Shown here in pieces: positions 25,498 to 33,295 of a stretch of 33,789 nt of DNA. The notes beneath the pieces were generated by a model, which made no database searches, was not told where the DNA came from, and was given only the letters and a program-made list of their open reading frames with translations. The DNA lies in NCBI GenBank assembly GCA_021777225.1, contig JAJYDQ010000044.1, positions 1 to 33,789 on the forward strand. The letters are read 5' to 3'. The position numbers and the translations under genes were made by a program. Within the stretch, counting starts at the first letter, position 1; each line of letters begins with the position of its first letter. This stretch comes from Deltaproteobacteria bacterium. GTDB taxonomy: Bacteria > Desulfobacterota > Desulfomonilia > Desulfomonilales > Desulfomonilaceae.

Positions 25498-27480
25498 TTG
25501 ATTTTTCTAAATAATGTAGCCAAATATTACCAGGGCAAAGCGCTTTTTGAACAGATAAATCTTAATGTGCATCGCGGAGATCGAGTCGGGATTGTTGGTC
25601 CCAATGGAGCCGGGAAATCTACTCTGTTGGGCATGATGGAAGGTGTTATAGAACCTGATAAAGGTGAAGTGACTGTTGAAAAGAAAGTTACCGTAGGCGT
25701 CCTTCATCAGGAAATTCTTCAGGGAAGCGACGGTCCTATTCTTGAAGAGGTTATGAACGTATCTGATCGACTGAGGCAGATAAAGACCAGATTACGTGAA
25801 CTTGAACACGCCATGGGGACAGCGACTCCAGGTTCAGAGGACGCCGCCAAATTCCTGGAAGAGCATGGGCATATTCTCAGTGAATTTGAGCAGTTGGGTG
25901 GCTATTCTCTCGAAGCTCGAGCGACAAAGACATTACATGGCTTAGGCTTCTCCGCAGATGACTGGAACCGGCGCTGGAGTGAATTCTCCGGTGGATGGCG
26001 GATGCGCGTCGCGTTAGCCAAAATACTGCTTGCTGAGCCTGACGCCCTATTACTTGACGAACCGACTAACCATCTCGACCTGGAGAGCCTACTGTGGGTC
26101 GAACGCTACCTAGCAGACTTCAGGGGCGCTCTGGTAATCGTTTCCCATGATAGGGCCTTTTTGAACAAACTCGTTACCAGAATCGTGGAGGTAGACGCCG
26201 GGAGAGTAACAACTTGCACGGGAAATTACGATGATCACGAAAGATCAAAGGAAACCCAGCAGGAAATTCTGGTTGCTTCTTACAAAAATCAGCAGGAAAA
26301 AATCAAGAGAATCCAAAAGTTCATAGACCAGAACCGTGTTAAGGCAAGAACGGCCAGTCGCGCTCAGAGCAGATTAAAAATGCTCGACAAAATTGAAAGA
26401 ATAGACCTTCCAAACAGACCTAAAAAAGTCAAGTTTACATTTCCACAGCCACAGCCGTCAGGGAGAAGGGTTCTTGAAATTTCGAATCTTGTTAAAAGGT
26501 ATGGTTCCAAAACTGTATATGATGGGTTTGATTTCAAGGTTGATAAAGGCGAAAAAATTGGACTTGTGGGACCAAATGGAGCTGGTAAATCTACTCTATT
26601 GAAAATAATGGCCGGTGTTTTATCACCTGATGGTGGAATTGTTCATTATGGGCACAATGTCAAAGAAGGCTATTTCGCTCAGCACCAATCTGAAAGTCTC
26701 AACTCAGAGCTTACGGTCCTTCAGGAAGCTTATTCGGTAGCCCCCAGTATTACTGAACAGGAAGTTAGAAACATTTTGGGCGCGTTTTTGTTCTCCGGGG
26801 ATGACGTTTTTAAAAAAGTCAAAGTCCTTTCAGGTGGTGAAAAAAGTCGTCTTGCCTTGACGAAAATTCTGCTCTCTCCACCAAACTTTTTGCTCATGGA
26901 CGAACCTACGAACCATCTCGACATTCCGTCGTGTGAGATTCTTGAAGAGGGTCTTAGAAAATTCTCAGGGACGATAGTATTGATTACTCATGATAGAAGA
27001 CTCATGAATGCGGTTTGCACCGGTATTCTCGAAATTCATGACAACACGGGAGACTTCTTTCCTGGGAACTATGATGATTACCAGTTCAAAAAGGATCTTA
27101 TTAGTAAAGAGGCCCAGAGTTTTACTACTGAAATACAACCAGCTCGTATTGTTGTCGAGACAAGTTCAATTAATTTTGGCAATAAGGATCAGCGAAAAAA
27201 CAAAAAGAGAAAAGACGCCCAAGCACGTCAGGCATTGTCGAAAAAAATCGCCCCGGTTAAAGAGCGAATTACGCGTATAGAAATCGATTTGGTAAAAAAG
27301 GAATCTCGTAGAAAGGAGATTCAAGACTTAATCGCCAATCCCAAAATTTATGAGGATAAAGAATCATTGATGTCACTTTTGACCGAAGAGCCGGCTATCT
27401 CCAAGGAAATCTCCGTTCTAGAGGAGGAATGGGAGACGCTGCACACTGAACTTGAAACACTCGAAGCAGAATCCGGCTGA
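25498..27480 (+). CDS. ABC-F family ATPase (Uup/YheS-type)
   Basis: 660-residue soluble ABC-F protein with two ATPase domains and no membrane part, of the type that acts on ribosomes. Domain 1: GPNGAGKST near residue 35, FSGGWRMRVALAKILL, LLDEPTNHLDLES. The inter-domain linker (about 245-310) is basic and helical, as in the P-site tRNA interaction motif. Domain 2: GPNGAGKST near 360, LSGGEKSRLALTKILL, LMDEPTNHLDIPS. A Lys-rich segment and a C-terminal coiled coil (about 590-658) follow, as in Uup/YheS. The start is TTG at 25498, behind AGGGAG with seven bases spacing, since the typical MIFLNNVAKYY N-terminus begins exactly there. An out-of-frame ATG at 25494 encodes only six codons. Confidence 0.9.
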   Translation: MIFLNNVAKYYQGKALFEQINLNVHRGDRVGIVGPNGAGKSTLLGMMEGVIEPDKGEVTVEKKVTVGVLHQEILQGSDGPILEEVMNVSDRLRQIKTRLRELEHAMGTATPGSEDAAKFLEEHGHILSEFEQLGGYSLEARATKTLHGLGFSADDWNRRWSEFSGGWRMRVALAKILLAEPDALLLDEPTNHLDLESLLWVERYLADFRGALVIVSHDRAFLNKLVTRIVEVDAGRVTTCTGNYDDHERSKETQQEILVASYKNQQEKIKRIQKFIDQNRVKARTASRAQSRLKMLDKIERIDLPNRPKKVKFTFPQPQPSGRRVLEISNLVKRYGSKTVYDGFDFKVDKGEKIGLVGPNGAGKSTLLKIMAGVLSPDGGIVHYGHNVKEGYFAQHQSESLNSELTVLQEAYSVAPSITEQEVRNILGAFLFSGDDVFKKVKVLSGGEKSRLALTKILLSPPNFLLMDEPTNHLDIPSCEILEEGLRKFSGTIVLITHDRRLMNAVCTGILEIHDNTGDFFPGNYDDYQFKKDLISKEAQSFTTEIQPARIVVETSSINFGNKDQRKNKKRKDAQARQALSKKIAPVKERITRIEIDLVKKESRRKEIQDLIANPKIYEDKESLMSLLTEEPAISKEISVLEEEWETLHTELETLEAESG

Positions 27481-27580
27481 GGTTTCTGATGTCTGGGTAT
27501 AAATTGTTACAGCCCCCAGTTTGTTTCACCGAGAGTTTAACATCAGGAACAGACTGCTATCTTTATAAATCACCGATTCG

Positions 27581-27826
27581 TTAACTGGCTCGTTTTTTTA
27601 TTTCATCCACGACACGGTGGACATCGGCTAGACATCATTTTCCAGATGGATTCGTGGTAGCGCATTGACATCCTCCGATTCTCTTTTCCGCCATAATTCT
27701 TTCCATGATCAATGACCGTCCGTTTTTGATGAAATCTTGCTCCAGATCATTCCTGGTGTAGCTAAAGCAGTAGCAGATCAGTTGGTCCTTGTTATGATCA
27801 TCGGATTCACTTAAGTTGGTTGTCAT
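27581..27826 (-). CDS. Selenoprotein: small BFD-like [2Fe-2S] protein with in-frame TGA (Sec64)
   Basis: An 81-residue protein if TGA at 27637-27635 is read as selenocysteine; otherwise the frame ends at 63. Cysteines: C18-Y-C20 (ICYCF), C53-Q-C55 (GGCQC), then NPSGK-U64-C65-LADV. CxC plus a second Cys pair about 32 residues later is the BFD-like [2Fe-2S] pattern, and the C-terminal N-P-S-G-K-C-C-L-G-type motif is, from memory, usual in related CopZ-like iron-sulfur metallochaperones, where U64 would be a Cys. The frame continues through 17 more sensible residues to a TAA. A SECIS-like hairpin follows the TGA. ATG at 27826 has GAGAT upstream. Likely a redox or metal carrier; partner unknown. 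It converges on the ABC-F gene and diverges from the ring-cleavage operon. Confidence 0.85.
27604..27637 (-). promoter_or_regulatory. Bacterial SECIS-like stem-loop directing Sec insertion
   Basis: On the minus strand, 13 bases after the TGA (27637-27635), TCCAC (27621-27617) pairs with GTGGA (27610-27606) around loop CGTGTC. Two G-U pairs (27622/27605 and 27623/27604) extend the stem. The loop starts 18 bases after the TGA and has G in its second position. Both fit the published general bacterial SECIS rules (loop at about 16-37 bases, G in the first two loop bases). Confidence 0.75.
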
Positions 27827-27856
27827 TTGAATCTCGATTCTTTCGGTCCCCCTAGT

Positions 27857-27873
27857 CTGGCGAGCCTCTTGCT
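27857..27873 (+). promoter_or_regulatory. Candidate sigma-54 (-24/-12) promoter
   Basis: CTGGCGAGCCTCTTGCT matches the core TGGC-N7-TTGC (GG and GC exactly 10 bases apart) with correct flanking pyrimidine and T. It points toward the thiolase-BamA operon, but about 600 bases upstream. The 8-base core is expected about once by chance in both strands of a window this size, so the position is the main support. Confidence 0.3.
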
Positions 27874-28036
27874 ACTTTGCAACGCAATTAGAGGCTGAAG
27901 CCTGAGCCTGACAAGCGCCGTCTTTTTGAAAATTCAAGCCCGTTTCGACGTTTTTTGAACCAGTTCATCATATATGTTTAGCGTGCTTCTAATTTGTTAA
28001 CTCTCGTAATTTTATGCGTTATCATGAGGGAATAAT

Positions 28037-28117
28037 ATGAATATTTATTGCGGATCTGTAAAAAGAAGCCCATCCCATGAAAGCTCCAAAACGGTGAACA
28101 TCTCTTTTTTCACTTGA
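28037..28117 (+). CDS. Possible 26-residue small open frame
   Basis: ATG at 28037 follows GAGGG with six bases spacing, and the frame gives 26 residues (MNIYCGSVKRS...) ending in TGA. No family is recognisable. It could be a leader peptide or chance; only the good Shine-Dalgarno argues for it. Confidence 0.15.
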   Translation: MNIYCGSVKRSPSHESSKTVNISFFT

Positions 28118-28480
28118 ATGAAAAACTGAATTGACACAATGTGTGATCAGTTGGACCGTTAATTTATTTTAGGATTAATTAGTTAGAGATGTTTACCACT
28201 TTCATAGGTATTAATATGGTTCGTTCAAAAATTCAGTATAGACTACAAATTTCTGTTGCGCATGAACATTTAAAGGGTTAAACTTAAATTTGGACACACG
28301 ATCACCCTGTCCTAAAGTTCTTTGGACCTAAAAAGGAAAGAGCCCGAACAGCATGTGTGAAATTGAAATCCCTTCATTTTCGTGGAAGAGATTTGTATAC
28401 GTTCGTGAGTGCTGTTCGCTCAAGGTTATTCCCAATTAACACTTTTTCGGACCAGATTCATAATCCGGAGGTATCTATTT

Positions 28481-29656
28481 ATGGATCGTAATGTTTGCGT
28501 TATCGCCGGAGGTATGTCCAAGTGGGGAGTAAGGGATGGCAGCCAGCGAGATTTCTTTCAGGAAGCCGCCAAAGCCTGCTACGATGACAATCCTCAATTA
28601 AACCCTAAAGAAATTGATGGCTTGCTCGTTGCTTCGGCCTATACTGAAAGGACTTCGTACCAGACGCATCTTGCTCCGCTTGTGGCAGAGTATGTCGGGA
28701 TTCAACCCAAGAATATCTGTGCTAGAGTAGAACTGCTTTGCGCGAGCGGCAGTTCCGCGATTATTCTGGCCTTTGCCATGATAAAATCGGGTCAGGCTGA
28801 TGTAGTCATGGTGGCGGGGGGAGAAAAGCTTTACACACCACAGAAATGGGAAGTTTTTTACAGCGAGTTGGCATCCGTTGACCATGATTGGGACGGCGGC
28901 CAGGGATTGGGATTGCCACCGCCTGTGTTCGCTATGGTGGCTAAACAGCACATGCTTCAGTACGGCACCAAGAAAGAACACTTGGGCGTCGTATCGGTGA
29001 AGAACCGCAGGAATTCCTCCAAGAATCCCAAAGCCCAGTTTCAAACGCCTGTAACGATGGAAGAAGTCATGTCAGGACGCATGATCGTCCCGCCACTTAC
29101 GCTATATGACTGCTGCCCCATTACTGACGGCGCTGCGTGCCTTGTTTTGGCGGTTGAAGAAAAAGCGAAACAGATGACGGACAAACCTTTGGTTTACATT
29201 CGTGGGACCGGACAGGCTTCAGTCAATAACATGTCTGCCAACATGCCTAACTGGACCACTTGGGAAGCCCTCAAAATCGCGGCTGATCAGGCATATTCAA
29301 AATCCAAGGTAGACCCGAAAGAGGTCAATGTGGCCATGACGCATGATTGTTTCACAATATCCGAAATAATCGAAATGGAAGATCTTGGGTTCTGTAAAAA
29401 AGGTGAAGGTGGGTTCTTCGTCGCCGATGGCCAAAACGATTTCGGAGGTCAAGTCCCGACCAATACCGATGGTGGATTGCTTGGATGTGGTCACCCGTTT
29501 GGCGGTACAGGAATCAGACAGGGTATCGAGGTGACCCGTCAGTTGCGTGGTGACGCCATTCAGCAGGTACCCAACGCAACCGTCGGCCTCACCCATAATC
29601 TAAGCGGTTTTATCGCCGCTCACACTGTTTTGATCTACGGGAGGGAAGTCGCATGA
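28481..29656 (+). CDS. Thiolase-family acyl-CoA acetyltransferase (SCPx/DUF35-partnered type)
   Basis: 391 residues from the ATG at 28481, chosen for GGAGGT eight bases upstream; a longer in-frame extension to 28409 looks non-coding. Thiolase fold with nucleophile C87 (ELLCASGSSAI), H288 in MTHDCFTISE, and C336-G-H338-P in GGLLGCGHPFGGTG, so all catalytic groups are present. The stop overlaps the next start as ATGA, coupling it to a Zn-ribbon/OB-fold protein, as in two-component thiolases of the SCPx group (BbsAB is an example). Next to BamA and BamR it may cleave a beta-oxidation product of ring cleavage such as 3-oxopimelyl-CoA; that substrate is inference. Confidence 0.88.
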   Translation: MDRNVCVIAGGMSKWGVRDGSQRDFFQEAAKACYDDNPQLNPKEIDGLLVASAYTERTSYQTHLAPLVAEYVGIQPKNICARVELLCASGSSAIILAFAMIKSGQADVVMVAGGEKLYTPQKWEVFYSELASVDHDWDGGQGLGLPPPVFAMVAKQHMLQYGTKKEHLGVVSVKNRRNSSKNPKAQFQTPVTMEEVMSGRMIVPPLTLYDCCPITDGAACLVLAVEEKAKQMTDKPLVYIRGTGQASVNNMSANMPNWTTWEALKIAADQAYSKSKVDPKEVNVAMTHDCFTISEIIEMEDLGFCKKGEGGFFVADGQNDFGGQVPTNTDGGLLGCGHPFGGTGIRQGIEVTRQLRGDAIQQVPNATVGLTHNLSGFIAAHTVLIYGREVA

Positions 29657-30141
29657 GCACACCTGGAATTTCCATACTGGATGGAAAATACATGGTCACC
29701 ATGGACCTGTTCCCTCAACAGTCCAAAGAATTCAACCAGATTTACAAGTTTTACGAGTATCTCAAAGAAGGCCGCTTTACGACCACAAAATGCAAAGATT
29801 GTGGATCGGAGCCTTTTCCCCCGAGGGTCATGTGCCCAGACTGCTACAGCACTAATGTTGAGTGGGTAGATTGGCCTACCGTGGGAACAGTAATTGATGT
29901 TACCGAAGAAGCAGTTGGTGTTCCCCTTGGTTTCGGCAAACCTCCTCTGGTCCACGCATTGGTCGACCTTGACGGCAAAAAAACTTTTTTTGTCCGAATA
30001 ATCAATTGTAAGACAGGCGAACTTAAGTCCGGCGACAAGGTTAAGTTGGCTGTCTTCGATGTCGATCCGGTCCCGCAGGAATTTGGAAGAGAAGTAATTA
30101 ATATCCCAAGGGTTTTCTATGCCTTTGAACCTGTCAAGTAG
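29653..30141 (+). CDS. Zn-ribbon/OB-fold (DUF35) thiolase partner
   Basis: 162 residues: an N-terminal helix region, a zinc ribbon with C47-x2-C50 and C61-x2-C64 (CKDCGSEPFPPRVMCPDC), then a C-terminal OB-fold beta barrel (WPTVGTVIDVTEEAVGVPLGF to the end). DUF35 proteins form complexes with SCPx-type thiolases, often needed for activity and acyl-CoA binding. The four-base ATGA overlap with the thiolase gene implies equal synthesis and a complex. It is followed by a 106-base gap before bamA. Confidence 0.9.
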   Translation: MSTPGISILDGKYMVTMDLFPQQSKEFNQIYKFYEYLKEGRFTTTKCKDCGSEPFPPRVMCPDCYSTNVEWVDWPTVGTVIDVTEEAVGVPLGFGKPPLVHALVDLDGKKTFFVRIINCKTGELKSGDKVKLAVFDVDPVPQEFGREVINIPRVFYAFEPVK

Positions 30142-30190
30142 GCGGGCTCTTTTCGAATTGTGGCGGTCAGTAATATTAAGAGACCCAAAC

Positions 30191-30202
30191 AATTGATCAA
30201 TT
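30191..30202. promoter_or_regulatory. Perfect 12-bp palindrome before bamA
   Basis: AATTGATCAATT is fully self-complementary and lies 45 bases before the bamA start, in the only sizeable gap between the thiolase pair and bamA. It could be an operator for an internal promoter. It is AT-rich and short, so chance cannot be excluded. Confidence 0.25.
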
Positions 30203-30247
30203 AGACCAAGTGGCGCTTGTGTCAAAACAAATAATCAGGAGGATCAC

Positions 30248-31378
30248 ATGACTCTGGAATGGTTGCCTAGAGACAATGGCTCAAAAAACCACATACTTAT
30301 AGGCTCGGAGCACTGGGGTACGGAAGCTCCTTGCACAGTTTATGAAAAGAAACCCCTAACAAATCCCAAGGGAGAAGAAATCCCTGGTCTTTATGTGGCA
30401 TGGATCAGACTTAACAACCCGAACCAGTATAATTCCTACACTACCGAGATGGTAAAGGGCGTTATCGCCGGATTTACAGCAGCAAGCCAGGATCGTTCAG
30501 TTGTTGCGGTCGTGTTCACCGGCACAGGCGACAAAGCTTTCTGTACTGGTGGCAATACAAAAGAATACGCCGAATATTACAGCAAAAGACCCCATGAATA
30601 CGGCGAATACATGGATTTGTTTAATGGAATGGTTGATTCCATCCTTGATTGCAAGAAACCAGTCATTTGCCGTGTAAACGGCATGAGGGTCGCGGGTGGT
30701 CAGGAAATCGGTATGGCGTGCGACCTAGCTATTTCAAGCGACATAGCCATATTCGGACAGGCGGGAGCACGGCATGGGTCAAGTCCTGATGGCGGGTCTA
30801 CGGACTTTCTACCGTGGTTTCTTTCCATGGAAGACGCTATGTGGAACTGTGTAAGTTGCGAGATGTGGAGCGCTTACAAGATGAAGGCCAAAAATCTTAT
30901 CTCCAAAGCTGTTCCAGTACTCAAACAAGGTGATAAATTTATAAGAAATCCTTTGATTATAACGGACACTTATGTAAAAGACGGCGAAATCGTTTTTGGG
31001 GAATTCAAGTCCGGCGATGAAGCTAAGGCGGCTAAAGCGTTAATGAAAGAACTGCCAACAGATTTCACCCTGCTCGACAAGGAAGTGAACAAGGTAATTT
31101 GGACATTCGCCAACCTGTTTCCTGGATGTTTAATCAAGGCAGTCGACGGAATTAGAGCCAAAAAGAAATTCTTCTGGGACCAGTCGAAGCTCCCGAACAG
31201 ACATTGGCTCATGGCCAATATGAGCTACGAAGCATATTTGGGGTTTAATGCTTTTAATTCCAAGAAAATCACGGGGACCGACGTAATCGACTTTATTAAA
31301 TGGAGACAATTGATTGCGGAGGGTGCTCCAGCCACGGACGAAAACTTTGCCAAGGTTTTAGGAAAACCCAAAGAATAA
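30248..31378 (+). CDS. bamA: 6-oxocyclohex-1-ene-1-carbonyl-CoA hydrolase (ring-opening)
   Basis: 376-residue crotonase-superfamily hydrolase, the usual BamA length and about 100 residues longer than ordinary hydratases. It opens the alicyclic ring of 6-oxocyclohex-1-ene-1-carbonyl-CoA to 3-hydroxypimelyl-CoA, the key step in anaerobic benzoyl-CoA degradation. Characteristic segments: CTGGNTKEYAEYYSKRPHEYGEYMDLFN (99-126), GMRVAGGQEIGMACDLA (145-161), FGQAGARHGSSPDGGSTDFLPWF (169-191), and a BamA-specific C-terminal half with NLFPGCLIKAVDGIRAKKKFFWD. Start ATG with AGGAGGA upstream. Followed by a strong hairpin and then bamR. It is a widely used marker gene for anaerobic aromatic degraders. 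Confidence 0.96.
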   Translation: MTLEWLPRDNGSKNHILIGSEHWGTEAPCTVYEKKPLTNPKGEEIPGLYVAWIRLNNPNQYNSYTTEMVKGVIAGFTAASQDRSVVAVVFTGTGDKAFCTGGNTKEYAEYYSKRPHEYGEYMDLFNGMVDSILDCKKPVICRVNGMRVAGGQEIGMACDLAISSDIAIFGQAGARHGSSPDGGSTDFLPWFLSMEDAMWNCVSCEMWSAYKMKAKNLISKAVPVLKQGDKFIRNPLIITDTYVKDGEIVFGEFKSGDEAKAAKALMKELPTDFTLLDKEVNKVIWTFANLFPGCLIKAVDGIRAKKKFFWDQSKLPNRHWLMANMSYEAYLGFNAFNSKKITGTDVIDFIKWRQLIAEGAPATDENFAKVLGKPKE

Positions 31379-31404
31379 TCACTTGATACCTGGATTGTAA
31401 ATGT

Positions 31405-31440
31405 CGCCGGTCCACTCGATTCTAATTTAGTGGACCGGCG
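31405..31440 (+). other. Perfect 12-bp intercistronic hairpin between bamA and bamR
   Basis: CGCCGGTCCACT (31405-31416) pairs perfectly with AGTGGACCGGCG (31429-31440) around a 12-base loop. No T run follows, so it is not a standard terminator. It lies 26 bases after the bamA stop and ends 31 bases before the bamR ATG, clear of its GAGGT. An mRNA-stability, processing or attenuation role is plausible. Confidence 0.7.
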
Positions 31441-31471
31441 CCACAACCATTTCATCCGAGGTTACGGTAAA

Positions 31472-32251
31472 ATGGAATACCGATTGATTAAGGTTGAGAA
31501 ATATTTCGACGAATCTGTGATCAAAATCGTGCTGAATTCGCCTAAATCCAATGTTCTGGAAGCCGCGATGCTGGGTGAAATCTTGGAGGTAATCCAAGAT
31601 CTTAGCATCAACAACAACCTTAAACTGCTAGTGTTTGAAGGCGCAGGTAAGCATTTTTCTTTTGGCGCCAGCGTTCCTGAGCATACCAAAGATAAAGCCG
31701 CCACGATGCTTCGGGCTTTTCATGAGTTGTTTTATCAACTTTCCAACATTGGAGTCTTGACCATGGCTGTAGTGAGAGGCCAGTGTTTGGGCGGCGGTAT
31801 GGAATTGGCCCTATTCTGTAATTTCATTGTGGCTGATTCAACAGCTTTTTTCGGCCAACCAGAGATTGTTCTGGGCGTGTTTCCTCCTCCTGCTTCCGTA
31901 ATGCTACCTCTCAAAGTCGGCCAGACATTTGCTGATGAAATTGCTGTTACCGGACGGTCCCTAGACGCGAATGAAGCCGCTAGAATCGGTCTTGTCAACG
32001 TGCTTTGCGAGGAAGGTCAGGACGCATGGGAACTGGCTTCCGAGTGGATTGAAAAATATATTGTTCCAAAAAGCGCATCAAGCTTGCGGATTGCAAATCT
32101 AGCGGTCAGGACCAATTTCTTCCGTGCGATTCGAGAAGATTTGCCACGTATGGAAGGACTTTATCTAAAGCTCCTGATGGAAACCATTGACGCTAATGAG
32201 GGAATCCAAGCGTTTCTCGAAAAAAGAAAGCCGATCTGGAAAAATGAATAA
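31472..32251 (+). CDS. bamR: Cyclohexa-1,5-diene-1-carbonyl-CoA hydratase
   Basis: 259-residue crotonase-fold hydratase adding water to the dienoyl-CoA made by benzoyl-CoA reductase. The motif GAGKHFSFGASVPEH (57-71) is distinctive of Dch/BamR, replacing the usual F-x-A-G-A-D. GQCLGGGMELALFCNF (103-118) and FFGQPEIVLGVFPPPASVMLP follow. Start ATG 31472 has GAGGT nine bases upstream; an in-frame GTG at 31430 lies inside the hairpin and is rejected. The enzyme for the step between BamR and BamA (BamQ, 6-hydroxy-dienoyl-CoA dehydrogenase) is not encoded in this operon as seen here. Confidence 0.92.
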   Translation: MEYRLIKVEKYFDESVIKIVLNSPKSNVLEAAMLGEILEVIQDLSINNNLKLLVFEGAGKHFSFGASVPEHTKDKAATMLRAFHELFYQLSNIGVLTMAVVRGQCLGGGMELALFCNFIVADSTAFFGQPEIVLGVFPPPASVMLPLKVGQTFADEIAVTGRSLDANEAARIGLVNVLCEEGQDAWELASEWIEKYIVPKSASSLRIANLAVRTNFFRAIREDLPRMEGLYLKLLMETIDANEGIQAFLEKRKPIWKNE

Positions 32252-32280
32252 AATTCTAATTACCGATTGAGATGAGGGCC

Positions 32281-33273
32281 TTATTTAAGAGCTGTTATTA
32301 TCTGATCCATTTGGTCTCCGACGCGAATCACCTTAATATTTCGGAAACCAGCCAGAATGAGGTCTTCATAAATTTCTCTAAACGTATATGTGTTTCCTTC
32401 CCTTGTAGCGACAAGCATGTTCACCGCAAAAACTGCTCCATCTTTCGGTGAAATTCTAGACTCATCCATCACATAGTCTCTGATTATGAGCAGGCCTTTT
32501 GGTTCCAGAGCCTGATGGGCCTTTGAGAACAGAGACCGATTTCTCTCCCGTCCGTTAATGTGAATAATAGCCGACAACAACACTGTATCATGTCCTGTCG
32601 GTAGCTCGTCCGTGTTGAAATCACCTTCAACATAACTTATACGGTGGGCAAATTTGGTCCTGGCAATTCTTTCCCGAGTTATTTCAATTACCAACGAAAG
32701 ATCGAACAACGTTGCGGCCAGATTGGGATTAAGTTCCAATAAAGCCAAGGAATAAACACCTGATCCACCCCCAATGTCCAGGAGATTTTTTCTACCCTCC
32801 AGATTCATATCCTTGGCTATCCGCATGGCCCTTTTCCGGCCAACTACTTCCATGGCTCCTATGAAAGCTTCAATATCATTTCTGGATCTGTCCATTTTTA
32901 CAAAAGACCCCATGTCGAAGTCACCCTTGACTATGGAGGTCAAATTCGACCAACTCTTCCACATGCGAGCCCGATGTAAAAGCATGGGTAATATTGATTC
33001 ATCGGAATTGGGGTCTAAAGCCCCGTAAAGTCGTGGTTCTACAGAATATGATTCTGACGACTTTTTCAATAATTCAAGGGCGGCGAGCGCATCTAGCAGT
33101 ATTCGAAGCCCTCTAAGGTCCCATCCATAAGCTTCACACAGGTCACCAGCCGATTTAGGGCCTGCGACCAATTTGGAAAATATGCCCAGTTCTGCCGCAG
33201 TCAGAATTATGCGTGCTTTCTGGAAACCTACGCTCATTGACTCCATAGCTCTAACATCTAACGCTGTTTCCAA
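32281..33273 (-). CDS. SAM-dependent O-methyltransferase-like protein
   Basis: 330 residues in the two-part layout of plant-type and bacterial O-methyltransferases (Methyltransf_2): an N-terminal winged-helix dimerisation domain (about 1-100, ILTAAELGIFSKL ... YGWDLRGLRILLDALAALELL) and a C-terminal Rossmann domain with SAM motif LLDIGGGSGVYSLALLE, the acidic VEGDFNTDELP, and SAIIHINGRERN, where the His is at the place of the family's catalytic base but the usual following D-D/E is absent. YTFREIYEDLILAGFRNIKVI ends the fold. Substrate unknown. It converges on the ring-cleavage operon with only 29 bases between stops and no clear terminator. It could methylate or demethylate a phenolic or small metabolite; this is a guess. 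Confidence 0.82.
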   Translation of the reverse strand: METALDVRAMESMSVGFQKARIILTAAELGIFSKLVAGPKSAGDLCEAYGWDLRGLRILLDALAALELLKKSSESYSVEPRLYGALDPNSDESILPMLLHRARMWKSWSNLTSIVKGDFDMGSFVKMDRSRNDIEAFIGAMEVVGRKRAMRIAKDMNLEGRKNLLDIGGGSGVYSLALLELNPNLAATLFDLSLVIEITRERIARTKFAHRISYVEGDFNTDELPTGHDTVLLSAIIHINGRERNRSLFSKAHQALEPKGLLIIRDYVMDESRISPKDGAVFAVNMLVATREGNTYTFREIYEDLILAGFRNIKVIRVGDQMDQIITALK

Positions 33274-33295
33274 TCTTTAATCTCCCATTACCAAT

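Larger units (their letters stand above)
27827..28480. other. Long divergent intergenic region upstream of the ring-cleavage operon
   Basis: About 650 bases, AT-rich, with no clear gene. Contents: a sigma-54-like site at 27857-27873 overlapping a 7-bp stem (AGCCTCT 27863-27869 with AGAGGCT 27890-27896), a 26-codon open frame at 28037-28117, TTGACA at 28131 running into the near-palindrome ACACAATGTGT (28134-28144), and GGAGGT at 28467-28472 serving the thiolase gene. It probably carries control regions for both the selenoprotein and the operon. Confidence 0.5.

Noticed and set aside
27493-27522. CTGGG/CCCAG stem after the ABC-F gene as terminator
   Set aside because: Only 5 bp, a 17-base loop and an interrupted T run; too weak to call.
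28131-28164. TTGACA at 28131 as a sigma-70 promoter for the ring-cleavage operon
   Set aside because: No acceptable -10 lies 16-18 bases downstream; the AT-rich TTAATT is 22 bases away.
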